DNA of 64,000 nucleotides, from contig NC_092670.1 in the NCBI RefSeq assembly GCF_964355755.1, positions 34,025,795 to 34,089,794 of the forward strand. Reading direction: 5' to 3'. Origin of the DNA: Antedon mediterranea. Its lineage: Eukaryota > Echinodermata > Crinoidea > Comatulida > Antedonidae. This document shows, in pieces, positions 34,501 to 45,524 of the stretch (its first letter is position 1; each line of letters begins with the position of its first letter). The notes beneath the pieces are model-generated. The model ran no database searches. It worked only from the letters and a program-made list of their open reading frames with translations, and was not told where the DNA came from. Position numbers and translations under genes: made by a program.

Positions 34501-37500
34501 CATCGCATAAAGCCTGGTTCCCACTAGGACGTAAAGCAACGACGTAAGCAATTTATCCGAATTTTTGCTTGTGAGTGGTCAACACGCTTGCGTTGCGCTT
34601 ATGTCCTTGTGTTGCGTCCTAGTGGGAACCAAGCTTTAATATCAATAAACATCTTACCGTTCGATTTTGAAGTTGAAAGACGTATTTGTACATTGACTCA
34701 TGCAGTATACTCCGGCAACCCGCATGACACGGACTTACGTACGTGATGCCATTACCGTCACACACTGGTTCGTACACGTGATCATCACACCCACAGCCTT
34801 CGTTGCAATTGTTGGCCGTAGAAAAACTAAAATTATGAGTGTAAAACATCGTAATGATTACAACTGTGACGTCAACGTATAGTGTTTATCATGGAATTGT
34901 GTTTCCATTGAAATGATTTACAAACGAAAGGACACAATGGGTCTTTATACTTGGTTACCACTAGAGACGCAACACAACGACGTAATACAACGTAAAGCTT
35001 GGTTCCCACTAGGACGCAACGCCGTAACTTGACCAATCGCAAGCGATGTATTATCCGAACTGTCGTTTGTCATTGGTCAATTCGGTTGCGTTGTGTTTAC
35101 GTCCTTGCGTTGCGTCTTAGTGGGACACAATCTTTAGGGATTTGACCAATCATAAGCGATGGATTTATTCGACTGTCGCCTGCCATTGGTCAACTCGTTT
35201 GCGTTTACGTCGCTAGGACACAGCGCGGGCCGTACGTCCTTGCGTTGTGTCGTGGGAACCAACTTTTACGCTAACAGCACCGTTTTAAATATGACATCAC
35301 TTACTTTCCCAATGGTGCTGGGTATTCCGTCGTATAGCCAGCTATCTTCGGATTTCCACAACCAATCAGAATTAACAGTGGCGTACAGCAGACAGACACT
35401 ACGCACATAAAAAATACCATCCGCGCACAACACTTTGCATCTAGCCTCCATTTTCTGACAATGTATCCTCCGATTATTTGACCAAATATGATGCCTGGTA
35501 ATGATATGGTGACTAAAATATAAGGAGAACATTCAAGTTCAAGTTTTATTGTTTACACATAATACAATATAATACATAAATTATAATATATAATAATCAA
35601 TAAATATAATTGTATGAGGAGGACGCATTAAGCCAAGGCTTTAAGTTTGGTCCTCCAGATAAATATATATTAAATTATTTATTTAGGCCTAAGTGAGAGA
35701 AAAAAAATCTTCTTTCATTCCTCTAATTGACAAATAAAATTAAACGAAAAGGCACAATAAAGAGAAGAAAAAAAAATTCTTCAGGCAATTGTAAATACTT
35801 AATGTTCTAAATAGTTTAGCTTAGAAATAAGTATTTGTTTTAAATTAATTTATGATGGGTATTGCTTTTAGATTGAGTTGTAAGTTATTCCATATAAGGT
35901 CCATTGTAAATAAAAGATGTTCTTCTAAGTAAAATGGTATGTTTTTCGTATATTAGGTTTTTTCAGTTGAATTCAAGTATTCTTATGATATCCGCCAAAC
36001 CATGTTTTCATATGTTTCTGGTACACACTACGGCACTGATTAAGTACGATTCTAATACAGCAGCCTAACCATGTTTTCATATGTTTCTGGTACACACTAC
36101 GGCACTGATTCAGTACGATTCTAATACAGCAGCCTAACCATGTTTTCATATGTTTCTGGTACACACTACGGCACTGATTCAGTACGATTCTAATACAGCA
36201 GCCTAACCATGTTTTCATATGTTTCTGGTACACACTACGGCACTGATTCAGTACGATTCTAATACAGCAGACTAGACTTAAAAAACAAAGACGTTCGCTA
36301 AGATGACGTAAGCATTATGTAAATTGAATTAAAACCTCAATCCGTTGGTAATTTAATGTAATTGACTATAGTTTTTCGATTGCATAGACATACACATAGC
36401 GTGTGTTTTACTGTCTTCCTCTTTGTTATTCTTTGTTTAGCTAGTAACAAATATTTTTAATATAAATGATGATGTGTTTATGATATTGCTGCTGACGACG
36501 ATGACGATGATAATTATGATGACGATGATATGATGATGATGACGATGATAATAATGACGGTTCTGATGATGGTGATAATGATTATGATAATGATTATGAT
36601 GATGATACCAATGATGATACCAATGCTGATTGGAGATGATAATGATAACATGGCGAGCGATTCAACGGATAGGCCTACATATTTTAAACGTATGACAGCT
36701 TAGCTCTTGGCGGCGAATGACGACGATTAGGTGTTAGGATATTAATAAGGTTATGGCTATAATAAAGATCACAACGTTAATAATATATTAAAGACGCCTA
36801 TTATCATTTTACTGATTATACAGTACATAATATATAATTATGCCATTTCAATAATTATACCGACCAAAATATAAATCAACTAATGAATAGCATGTCGTTA
36901 TAGAAGCGTCATCAATTCAAATCCCAACCACAATAACTAAGTCACGTGATACCATTAATTTATATTACGCTGAGCTGTATAATCCGCAAGTAGATAAACG
37001 ACTTTTGGAAGGAGGAAGATCAACTCGTAAGAAAATGGAAAAATATGAAAGCTAAAACGTCAAAACGAAGCATCGGTAACACAGGTGATAATTTCTATAC
37101 GACAGGCTGGCTATTAAAGTATACGAAACAATATACATATGCCTTTTATAACGTCACAATAATGTTTTATTTTCTGATTATTATATTGAGTAACATAATC
37201 ATTTCTCTAGAGATTTCATACACATTTGTTTATATGCAGATAGTACCATAATACATCTCATTTTAAATTCGCAATTTTTCTGCGAATTTAATTTGAATAA
37301 CGCTTCCTGGAATTGCAAGCATCTGAAAACACATTTGGCTGCATTAGTGCAATTTATTATTACAATTTAATGCGAAAAATATATTTTATATATACAGACA
37401 CATACTGTTGTAAACAAATGTTTCCTCTCAGTAACCAGTACAGTAATAATTGAAACTAATTGTGACCTTTCTTTATTTTAGAATGTTTATACATGTTAAA

Positions 37501-40500
37501 ACTTCAATTCAAAATTGATATTCCCAAAATCAGCCCAAACAAAGCAATATTGATATTTGAACCGACGGTAATATCGTAGCTGTGTGTGCACATCCGTGTT
37601 AAAACTATTGAAGTGTTTCCTTCAAACAAGGCAGTCTTGGATACTGAGCTCGCCTTGCCAAGATGGGAACTCGTAACAGTCCTTTAATCTTATGACTGGC
37701 AAATACCAACATTACTGTACTATTTACTTAATATCGGCGGCGCGTGGTGTGTCTGTTAAGGGGCGAGGAATTGATTGTGTCGCAGCCACAGATAAACCAT
37801 ATGATCTCCGGAGTTGGATTGCCTTTAACTCCTCAGCTTACAGCTACTATTGCAACGAATATATTATATTCCTCATATTAATATTCATAATAAATGCAAA
37901 TAACTCAATACTTAATTAATAACTTGATTAATTTTAACCATGGGCAAATAAATCAATTTGTTCGTAGCTAAATCAAACACTTCAGGTTATTTACTGTAAC
38001 TGTGAGCATCGTTATCATTTAGGCTTAGCAAACGTGAAAAGCAATTAATACAAGGAACTCATTTTAGATAAATCATTAAAACGAAAATATATTTGTTATT
38101 CTTATCATCATAAGTTTCGTATCATGTTCCAATACTGTACAGGTTTATTAATGGTGGGAGGGCCTAACTTAATTTCAGACTAAAATAAACTGCCTTGCAG
38201 CAACTTTCTGAGATACATCCAACAGCTTTTAGGGGATGAAGGAGGCACGATTACAACTGATAAGCTGTCAGAGTTAGCCAATGACCGTTGTGGCTGGAGA
38301 AAGCTAGTAGTCGACTGATTATGATGATGATGCAGTAAAAGAAAGTACCTTGCGCTAATTTTGTTATCTAAACTGTTGTTTTTGCAACAACTTAAGGATT
38401 TATACATACCAACTATTACTGCCGTTGCGTTCAAGTCGGTTTCAAACTGCTTTAACATATACTTTCCCGACAGAAAGAAAAAGCCAGAAATGATTGCCAC
38501 CTCACACGTCAGACCAACCACCATTGACGTAAATGCTGCGTTCTTAAGCAGCCTGCCCAAGGAAAAGCAAAGGCCTACAAAATGAAAAACACAACACGTT
38601 ATAAGGAGAAATAAACCACAAGAAGGCATTACTTGCGTAATTGTATCACGTTTGTTTAGATTCATATACCTTCAACAAAAGTATAATGCATGAGAACATA
38701 TTCAGTATGAACGCGTGCTTAACACCAGTATATAATAGTAAGCACGTGTGTATAAATAACATTTACACACGAACGTCATAATAGTATTACGATCTGTCGA
38801 TTAAATAAATAAGAAACTCGAAGTACACGTTTTCAATGACAATGGGTATAAAGAAATCAATAAATTACACTGTCTGAACGCGTGTGTAGTTAATGCGTTT
38901 AAGGATGTGTTTCCACATAGAACAATTTAAACACGTTATAGTAATAATAAAATAGATGAATAGAAAACTGCTGTAAGCTATAAGTGTTAATTTTTATTTA
39001 ATGAAGCAATTTCTGAAATTAATGACATTTTAATACGATGTGATAAGACAATTATTGGAAAATTTGAAAAGGAATCGCTGTAGGCACACGTGGTTAATGG
39101 TTATTAATATAATACGTTTTACGCCAGTAGGTCATTGAAAAATAGTACTGTACTTTTCTGACGGTGTGGCTTATTGAATTTTCAATTTATTTGGTATTGG
39201 ATACTGCTTAAATAAATGTCAAAATTATGAGATGACAAATGTTAAAGAAATCTACAATTAATATTGTAAATCTATAAGGTTGCGTATCATTATTATATAT
39301 ATATATATATATATTATATAAATCATTATTTTCATTTAGGCCTGGATATTGGGGCCTAGAGATGGGTTCAGAATGTTCGCCAGGGTCTACTGCTGGTGGA
39401 CCAATCTCCATACCTCACATGATGAACAAGACCTATAGAGCGCGGCGTGACAGACGAAATACACGATACTTGTTTACAGACCTTTGAGACATCCCTTTTC
39501 TCCGGCGTTGTCTCGTTTCTTTACAATTAGCCGGTAAGCAACATCTTCTTCCCCATCAATATCGTCATCGTGTGCGTTGGGTAGCAGGCTCTTTGGGAAG
39601 AACATTAGCGGGAAACTTAACAAGATAATGAAACCACCGCCTGCCACGAACCCTAGCCACCAGGCTCCAACAGAATCGGTGTCACGTTCGTCACCTGCTT
39701 CTCTTGGCATATAAAATTCAACTGGAATGTCGAGGCAGAATTGCCAAGCGAAGTACCCTGCCATAGGTCCAACCACCAAAGCAATGATAAAGACACCTGT
39801 AATTAAACAAATTGTTTATTTTTATATACTTTATAACACTGAGCCAGTGAGACATGGTACATTATTATTATTATTATTCATAAATTCAAAATTAATGTAA
39901 ATGCGCGTCAGCCTCGGTGTGTTTGAAATTACGAACAATACTGTGTTATATCAATATTAATTATACGGATTTGTTGAATTTACAAATTTATGGTATTTTC
40001 ATTGTTTATTGTCAAACATGCTATCATCGCCTTTGCCAGAGTGTACAATACATATGGCATCAACATAGGTATATCAAGGCTGAATACGTTTTTTTAACAA
40101 AGTTACCATGGACATTAATAAGCTAATTATACAATTCACGAGTAAGCCACGGCTGAAAATTAAATTAGTATTGTTCATTTTTAACAGATGGGTAAATAAC
40201 ACATTCTTAGGACTTCTTAAATGTTTACCAATCATGTGTTTACTTATTTCATTCAAGCCTAGAGAGATAGGCTACAGATAATTTATTTTCGATTGAAATT
40301 CTCAGTGCGCTGTTGTTACACTAATTAGTGCCTAAATAAAAAGTGGCTTTTTAAATCATGTCGCATATTACGCGAGTACCACTCGCGTTCCTCGGCGTTT
40401 TTGCTTCAAATATCACACGATACCACTCGTGTTCTTGCGTTCATTCAATAACACGTGTATATAGGCTACTATTATACTCGTGTCACGTTTCCCCACCTTG

Positions 40501-43379
40501 ACTTGCATTTTGTGTATTGTTTACTTTGTTATTATGGAAAAGAAGAGAACGTTCCTTTAGATCACTCACGTTTCCTGTCAAATATCACACGCGTACCACT
40601 CGTGTCTTCGCTAACATTCAAAGTGTAGGCCTATACGAGTCTCATTTTGTAAGCAACACCGTTGGGAATTTATGTAGTCTAGATTCCAGACGGAGTTTGG
40701 ACTTAATATCATTAGTTAAAAGATAAATATTTTGACATATATGACGTTTCATACGTGAACTAGATCAAAAATCATCGAAATAACTACAGACTTGGGACAA
40801 GCCTATCTTGAATTGTGTATTGTTTATTTTGTTAAATGAAAACGAATGTTTTATTTAAATCACACGCGTATTGTCGCGTTTCCTGCCAAATATCACACGC
40901 GTACCAGTCGTGTCCTCGCTATCATTCAAAGTGTATTACAGTAGGCCTTCACGTCACGTCTCGTTTTGTAAGCTGTTGGCCTATGGTTTATGTTATTATG
41001 AAGCTAATACACTAATAACATTTTTATATTAGGCATAAAAGAAAAACATCTGTTTTATATTACCATGTTTATGAATACATAATTTTATTGGCTAAACGTA
41101 GGCGAGATTAACGAACGTTTATATTTCGTACCGGTAGGCCTTCTATATAATCATGCGTGTTTATAGACGTACGTCCATACACAAGACTGCAAAAGGTTAA
41201 CACGCTTATTTTCATAATTATGTAAGATTTAATCAGATTTCTACTGTTGTATGCAAAAAAGCTTTTGACACGACGTCACATCGATCACGCGGAGATTTTA
41301 ATTAAGGAAAGTTGACGGATGCTAATCGAATATTCCATGCTCATCTTAGGGATTATTATAAAAGAAAGAGTAATTAAAATGAAGCGTTGCAAAGGAAAAG
41401 TAATGGATGTTATAGGCAGAGTGTAGGAAAAGGTGTGTTACAGTATAGGAATTGTGTGGGGGAAAAGTGTTAGATGGAGAGAGTGATAGATATTATAGGA
41501 AGAGTGTAGGAAAAGAAATGTTAAAGGTAGAGTGTTAAAGCAGGTAACAAAAGAGCGTTACGATGAAGAGTGTTATATGGACCGTAAAGAGTGTGTTAAA
41601 AAAGGTTAAAAGGAAGTTAAAGGGTTTGAAGGTAGAATGTAGAGAGAATGGGTGTTTAAAGGGAGAGTGCAGATTAAAGGAGAAGTGGTGTTATGGATAA
41701 AGGGAGAGTGCAGGTTAAAGGAGGAGTGGCGTTAAGGATAAAGGGAGAGTGCAGGTTAAAGGAGGAGTGGTGTTACGGATAAAGGGAGAGTGCAGGTTAA
41801 AGAGTGAGTGAGTGGCCGAGCGGTTAAGACAGTGGAACCGTAATCACGTAGCCATAACATCGGCAGGGGTTCGAGGCTCACTCACTCCATGGTTCTGGTG
41901 GTAGAACGAGTCTTCTCGGATAAGGACTATAAACCGTAGGTCCAGTGTACACAACTTGCTCGTGTGCACTTTAAAGAACCTAGTACATCTTTCGAGACGA
42001 GTAGGGGGTTACCCCGGTGTATTAGTACATCACAGCCACTGATCACCAACTGGGCCCTCTGGGAGATCAGTCTTTGACTGAAGAGGTCACCCAGTATAAA
42101 AATAAAACAAACAAACAAACAAACAAAGGAGAAGTGGTGTTAAGGATGAAGGGAGAGTGCGGGTTAAAGGAAGAGTGGTGTTATGGATAAAGGGAGAGTG
42201 CAGGTTAAAGGAGGAGTGGTGTTATGGATAAAGAGAGTGTCAACTCAGATTAAAAGAACACTTTTAAGGAAGAGTATTAACGAAGAGTATTAAAGAAAGC
42301 GACAATCAAATAAACGATGTTAAAGAAGGAAAAGTTACCTATAAGAAATGTATTAATTAATAAATAAAGAGCATTTTTATAGGAAGACTTTTAAAGGAAG
42401 ACTTTCAAAGGTTATAATATAAAGGTAATGGTTTCACAACGCTTGTGTGTCTCCCACGTGGTGTTGAATGAATATTAATCGAAAATTTAAATTATGAGTC
42501 ATACCTACATCACCTACACGCGGAATATATATTTACGACTTATAACTTACCAACCACCATTGACGTATATGCTTTATCGATTCCGTCATCAAGATACATT
42601 ACGGAAAGCGGTAAAATTGGACCTATTCCGATTCCGCACAAGACCTGACCGACGATGACCAACACGGCCCTTGACAGTTCAGAAGACGATACAAAAATAT
42701 TATTTTCTGGACAATTATCATCATGTAGGCCTATTATTTCATGTGCATTATCGCCAGTGGCAGAGCATAACAGTTTGTTCGTAATTTCTCCGTAAATGTC
42801 AGTTAGAGGTATTGCTTCTTCGGTGGTGGTGGTGATCGTTGCGTTAGATAAGCCAACGTCAAGTTCGGAGATTGAGGGATCATCTTGAACAAAATGCGGT
42901 AAACCGCAACAGATGATGCCGACTCCGCATATGAATGCACCTAGACTGATCACCCTTGGTGGGTGAGACCTAGACCCACAATAACATGCAAATATTAAAG
43001 TAAGGACTGTCGCAGCGTCTCGAATGTACATAATGCATAATGCTGTTCCGTGAGTTATATCAAAACGGGTCTGTATTGCATTAAGAACACCGTCGTAATA
43101 CGAATGCACTATAGCTCCGTAGGTTGCTATTATAAAACAAATAAGTATGGTGAAAACGACATGTCTGTACGGAGATCGACACTTCCGATTTCTAGCCCGT
43201 AAATTCCTAGATGCTGCACGGCTATTCTGTCTGTTTAGTCCTTCAAGGTGATAGTTATTATCCTCCACTGGCGGGCTGTAATGCCAACTGCTTCGGACTT
43301 CTAGCCCTCCTGCCTGTTCACTTGACATTTTAAATGAGAAACGGTGAGCGGGAAAAGCTGATCTAACAACGCGATTCAA
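31520..43379 (-). CDS. Organic anion transporter (OATP/SLCO family), complete, nine exons
   Basis: Nine exons on the minus strand (43379-42551, 39796-39482, 38574-38410, 35512-35305, 34826-34658, 34114-33921, 32863-32799, 32236-32013, 31579-31520) have matching phases and GT/AG borders and give 742 codons plus a stop, a normal OATP length. The protein has a cytoplasmic N-terminus of about 72 residues, twelve expected membrane segments, and the family signature as SVGAWWLGF in exon 2. An extracellular Kazal-like cysteine domain (CNEGCGCDDHVYEPVC and THY-like TYVSPCHAGC) lies in exon 5, residues about 512-550. The family moves amphipathic organic anions across the plasma membrane. Met18 could be an alternative start. 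The substrate and exact SLCO subfamily cannot be read from sequence. Long introns hold many MITEs. Confidence 0.92.
31646..31805. mobile_element. MITE with CTCTGTCTACACTATAAAAC ends
   Basis: Left end AGCTCTGTCTACACTATAAA and right end AGTTTAATAGTGTAAGACCA are inverted copies. The interior has the near-repeated phrase CATATCACTACCA. Lies in intron 8 of the SLCO gene. Confidence 0.6.
31812..31987. mobile_element. MITE with GTTTTCCAxTA...GCGAATATATTCG ends
   Basis: AATGTTTTCCATTAACGAAT and its inverse AATTCGCCTAGTGGAAAACC border about 175 bp. GAATATATTCGTGCGAATCG is mirrored by CGATTCGAGCGAATAAATTC. Abuts the previous MITE; intron 8 of SLCO. Confidence 0.6.
32013..32236 (-). CDS. SLCO exon 8
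   Basis: GFIPAPFYLEAVLKFGCW (family IPAP motif), DCLLYDAERYRYIFIGMFLC, last membrane segments and cytoplasmic start of the tail. Acceptor CTTTCAG, donor GTAAGG, phase 0. Confidence 0.88.
32799..32863 (-). CDS. SLCO exon 7
   Basis: Short 65-base exon: SVHQYDRAMAVGVTSLMLRVF, matching the RSFALGxQxLxxRLLG region of the family. Acceptor TTTTATAG, donor GTAAGT, phase 1. Confidence 0.88.
32973..33070. repeat. Tandem GGGACGATTCGGCCC repeat
   Basis: Six or so copies of GGGACGATTCGGCCC/T, 14-16 bp each, in SLCO intron 6. Related phrases GACGTTTCGGC and GATGTTTCGGCCC lie at 33460-33490. No regulatory role can be shown. Confidence 0.8.
33641..33785. mobile_element. MITE of the GGTTCCCACTAGGACGCAAC family, copy 1
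   Basis: Left GGTTCCCACTAGGACGCAAC, right GTTGCGTCTCTAGTGACAACC, with CGACAGTTCGAATAATCCAT inside. Further copies at 34511-34636, 34997-35130 and 35135-35272, all inside SLCO introns. Confidence 0.72.
33921..34114 (-). CDS. SLCO exon 6
   Basis: IYTACQCVHWEPAYG, further loop cysteines (GPCQPEPVC), then LFVGAYVALSLITSILGNPA, membrane segment 10. Acceptor TTTTCTCAG, donor GTAAGT, phase 2. Confidence 0.9.
34511..34636. mobile_element. MITE of the GGTTCCCACTAGGACGCAAC family, copy 2
   Basis: CCTGGTTCCCACTAGGACGT ... TTGCGTCCTAGTGGGAACCA, nearly perfect inverted ends about 125 bp apart, 20 bases from SLCO exon 5. Confidence 0.75.
34658..34826 (-). CDS. SLCO exon 5 (Kazal-like domain)
   Basis: Begins FSTANNCNEGCGCDDHVYEP and continues VCDGNGITYVSPCHAGC, the Kazal-type cysteine framework of the large OATP loop between membrane segments 9 and 10. 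Donor GTAAGA, phase 0. Confidence 0.92.
34951..35272. mobile_element. Cluster of two or three MITEs of the same family (copies 3-5)
   Basis: A partial copy (TTGGTTACCACTAGAGACGC, 34951-34990), a full copy (34997-35130, GGTTCCCACTAGGACGCAAC to TGCGTCTTAGTGGGACACAA) and a diverged copy (35135-35272, ending GTCGTGGGAACCAACTTTTA) lie head to tail between SLCO exons 4 and 5. Confidence 0.68.
35305..35512 (-). CDS. SLCO exon 4
   Basis: TISLPGIIFGQIIGGYIVRK, then MVFFMCVVSVCCTPLLILIG and the start of the large extracellular loop (CGNPKIAGYTTEYP). Acceptor TATTTTAG, donor GTAAGT, phase 2. Confidence 0.9.
35524..35965 (-). mobile_element. LINE 3' fragment
   Basis: Minus strand: remnant coding text (RRTSFIYNGP near 35930) and a 3' untranslated region with GGACCAAACTTAAAGCCTTG and CGTCCTCCTCATACAATTAT, ending in an AACTTGAACTTGAAT-like tail at 35524. 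Typical of CR1-group 3' ends. Lies directly next to SLCO exon 4. Confidence 0.5.
36001..36272. repeat. 69-bp tandem repeat, four copies
   Basis: Unit starting CATGTTTTCATATGTTTCTG recurs at 36001, 36070, 36139 and 36208, almost identical. Because 69 is a multiple of three, an open frame of 23-residue units runs through on the minus strand, but this is a by-product of the period, not evidence of a gene. Confidence 0.92.
36488..36640. repeat. (GAT/GAC)n microsatellite
   Basis: Imperfect GATGATGACGATGATAAT-type trinucleotide run in SLCO intron 3. Confidence 0.85.
37615..37850. mobile_element. MITE-like repeat, GAGCTC family, copy 2
   Basis: AGGCAGTCTTGGATACTGAG, CTCGCCTTGCCAAGATGGGA and GTCGCAGCCACAGATAAACC, then ATGATCTCCGGAGTTGGATT: the same order as in the copies at 8388 and 50775. 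Inside SLCO intron 3. Confidence 0.6.
38410..38574 (-). CDS. SLCO exon 3
   Basis: LCFSLGRLLKNAAFTSMVVG, EVAIISGFFFLSGKYMLKQF and ATAVIV, a membrane segment and start of the next. Acceptor TTTGTAG, donor GTATGT, phase 1. Shares a 24-of-25-base match with the end of exon 1 (see findings). Confidence 0.88.
39482..39796 (-). CDS. SLCO exon 2
   Basis: Acceptor TTACAG, then VFIIALVVGPMAGYFAW, the family signature (DTDSVGAWWLGF) and FFPKSLLP. Ends phase 1 at a GTCTGT donor, a less common donor chosen because it keeps frame with exon 3. Confidence 0.88.
41640..42245. repeat. ~42-bp minisatellite split by a SINE
   Basis: Units of the form AAAGGGAGAGTGCAGGTTAA, AGGAGGAGTGGTGTTATGGAT recur before 41800 and again after 42126, and a looser GAGTGTTA-type array precedes them from about 41390. 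A SINE (41801-42126) lies in the middle of one unit. SLCO intron 1. Confidence 0.82.
41801..42126 (+). mobile_element. Full tRNA-headed SINE
   Basis: Begins with a tRNA-like head (GAGTGAGTGGCCGAGCGGTT A box, GGGGTTCGAGGCTCACTCAC B box). The body has CTCGGATAAGGACTATAAAC, TGTGCACTTTAAAGAACCTA and GGGGTTACCCCGGTGTATTA, then GGGCCCTCTGGGAGATCAGT, and the end is an (AAAC)n tail. RNA polymerase III promoter boxes and an A-rich tail define it as a SINE; it moves with LINE enzymes. Interrupts the minisatellite, with AAAG possibly duplicated at the borders. Head resembles a Leu/Ser-type tRNA. Confidence 0.82.
42551..43379 (-). CDS. SLCO exon 1
   Basis: Codes the N-terminus and membrane segments 1-4: HVVFTILICFIIATYGAIVH (segment 1), GVLNAIQTRFDITHGTA, and LPLSVMYLDDGIDKAY near the end. 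Contains an NAT glycosylation sequon in the first large loop. Donor GTAAGT at 42550-42545, phase 1. Confidence 0.9.
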
Positions 43380-45161
43380 CGCCAGTATAATCTAATAAAA
43401 ATTTACATCTGAACGCTATCAGAAATCAAACAAAAGCTATCCAATGTTTACCGTCCGTCCTTCCTTGAACAACGCAGCCTTCTCACCGTAAACATGACCT
43501 ATAGTAAAGCAAGCCTGCATTAACTAACTCATCAGCATACCACTTGGGAGGCTAGACGCTGGGTTTGTAACAACACAAATGAAATCACATGAACATCGAA
43601 AACAACACAAAAAACCACTGCACATATGTGAATCCTATTAAACCATTCTATTGATGTAAATCTGCCGTGACGAGTCATTTATTGTACGGGAAGCATACGA
43701 GGCTTATGCATTAGACAATCCATTATTAGTTGCAATTGCTTGATACTTCTGTACAGTACGATTGACATAGATTCCCGTTATTTTGTTTTTCCAGTCATGC
43801 ATACGTAACATTTATTGTTCGTGGTTGGTCATGGCATTATGATTTTCTATCACTTGCTCAATCAAATAATAAATGAATGGTTGCTCTTATAACAGCCAGT
43901 CCAACCTATATACACTGTTTTCGTATAGGATTTATTTAACTAGCTAAACTAATCGTCGCACGTATTGATGTAAATTAATGCACTCCTCTTGTGGTGGCGC
44001 AATTCGTTATAGTGTGTTCACACAAGAGGGGTATGGCGTTTTGTACTTTTTCGAGGTGCAAACAAACTGTGCACGAAACCACGGGGTTATAGGTACCATA
44101 CACACCACTGAAGAAATGACCCAATCATGAATTAGAAATTAACAATATAAATTCTAGGAATGCAACCAATGGAAGTACATCAATCCGTTGGGTTTTATTC
44201 GTCTTATTCATCATTTCATTTCATTTTTTATTCGGTCTATTTCAGTATGTACATAGCAAAAAAAAATGAAAACCTAAGTGAACCTCTTGGCTCAACCCCA
44301 AAGTCAGTTTACACATAGAGATACAAAATACAGTTAGGCCTAAAGAGAATCAAAATAGACCGAATACATTCATGAACTTTTCTAATGAAGGACTGATGAA
44401 TACATCTGGGATGCAATTAAACACCAACTTATCATCAGGCCTATTATACAAATTAACGAATCAAAATTTCCGCTGGAAAGATCAACTGACTTTTGAGAAA
44501 GATGGCTTATGGGATTTTTTTTATATTCGAAACCAGTATTCTCTATATTTTGCTATAGCCTAAACAAAACAAACTATCATATTATGTTTATATAAATGTA
44601 TTTTAATATATCAATCCATTATTTAGAGAGAATACACGGGTCATCAGTATTAGAAGGATACCCTGAATGTTATTGGGACATTTTGAAAGGCGACTAAAAA
44701 TCATTAACATTTTATTAGTAAAAAATACACCAAAACAATCGTCCTTTATGATATTGTGGTGATTATTAATCGCGAAAACATCGAATTGAGACTCTAGAAC
44801 GCGACACTAGTTTATTCCTGATGCTAAATTGTAACCTAATTTTGCATTTACAACGCCCCCCTTGGTGATTACCGACCTACCAAAAAAAATGTATATATTT
44901 CACATTTAAATGTCATTTTCGGGCTTCATTGAAGTATTGTGGATCATCGAATTATTCCAGTTAGGCCTATATTCTCGACTCTGATGCATAAGTTGGGGAC
45001 ACTATAGGCCTATACATAATGAACCAATTGATGTGATTGCGTCCAGATATCTTAGGCCTACAAGATATGGATTTTTTTCAAATCTCTGACCGTTATTTAC
45101 AAGACTTATTCGACTTACTGAGGTAAGTTTATACAATTAAGTAGCAGCTTTAAATTAATAA
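43380..45161. other. Upstream of SLCO, no gene seen
   Basis: Should contain the SLCO promoter and any 5' untranslated exon, but no TATA box or CpG-rich core could be singled out. A LINE-tail-like fragment CATTTCATTTCATTTTTTAT with an internal ATTCGGTCTATTTC / AATAGACCGAAT hairpin lies at 44214-44365. Confidence 0.4.
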
Positions 45162-45261
45162 TTTAAAAAAAACGGGTGTTGTATTTTGCATTCAGACTTA
45201 GGTCTGCCAGCATAATAGGCCTACATCTTCCAGGTGATAATATATCTGCGTAGTAACTCAT

Positions 45262-45430
45262 GTCAAATGGCCGAGCGGTTAAGGCAGGTGCGCCGTTTAC
45301 CGCGTACCTAAAGAGCCGCCCACCGGGCATCGTGGGTTCGAGGCCCACTCAGCTCCTAGTTCTGGTAGAGGAAAAGTTTTATAAACCGTAGGTCTAGTGT
45401 ACACACAAGGCCTTGTGCACTTTTAACAAC
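45262..45430 (+). mobile_element. SINE copy with tRNA head, truncated
   Basis: Head AATGGCCGAGCGGTTAAGGC ... GTGGGTTCGAGGCCCACTCA (A and B boxes) followed by AAACCGTAGGTCTAGTGTAC and TTGTGCACTTTTAAC. Similar to 41801 but shorter, with an inserted stretch in the anticodon region. Could be mistaken for a tRNA-Ser or tRNA-Leu gene, but the SINE body directly follows. Confidence 0.68.
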
Positions 45431-45524
45431 GCCATATACATGGCTGCAGTCGCGTGCACAAATGTTAGTGTTTACCGATCGACAGACCGACTGACCGACC
45501 AAGCGGCCATTAGACGGACTTAGG

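Noticed and set aside
35973-36233. Open frame of 23-residue repeats
   Set aside because: A 69-bp tandem repeat; no start context, domain or splice structure.
36488-36640. Asp-rich coding stretch
   Set aside because: A trinucleotide microsatellite in an intron.
45262-45355. tRNA-Leu/Ser-like gene
   Set aside because: The A and B boxes belong to the head of a SINE; the SINE body follows directly.
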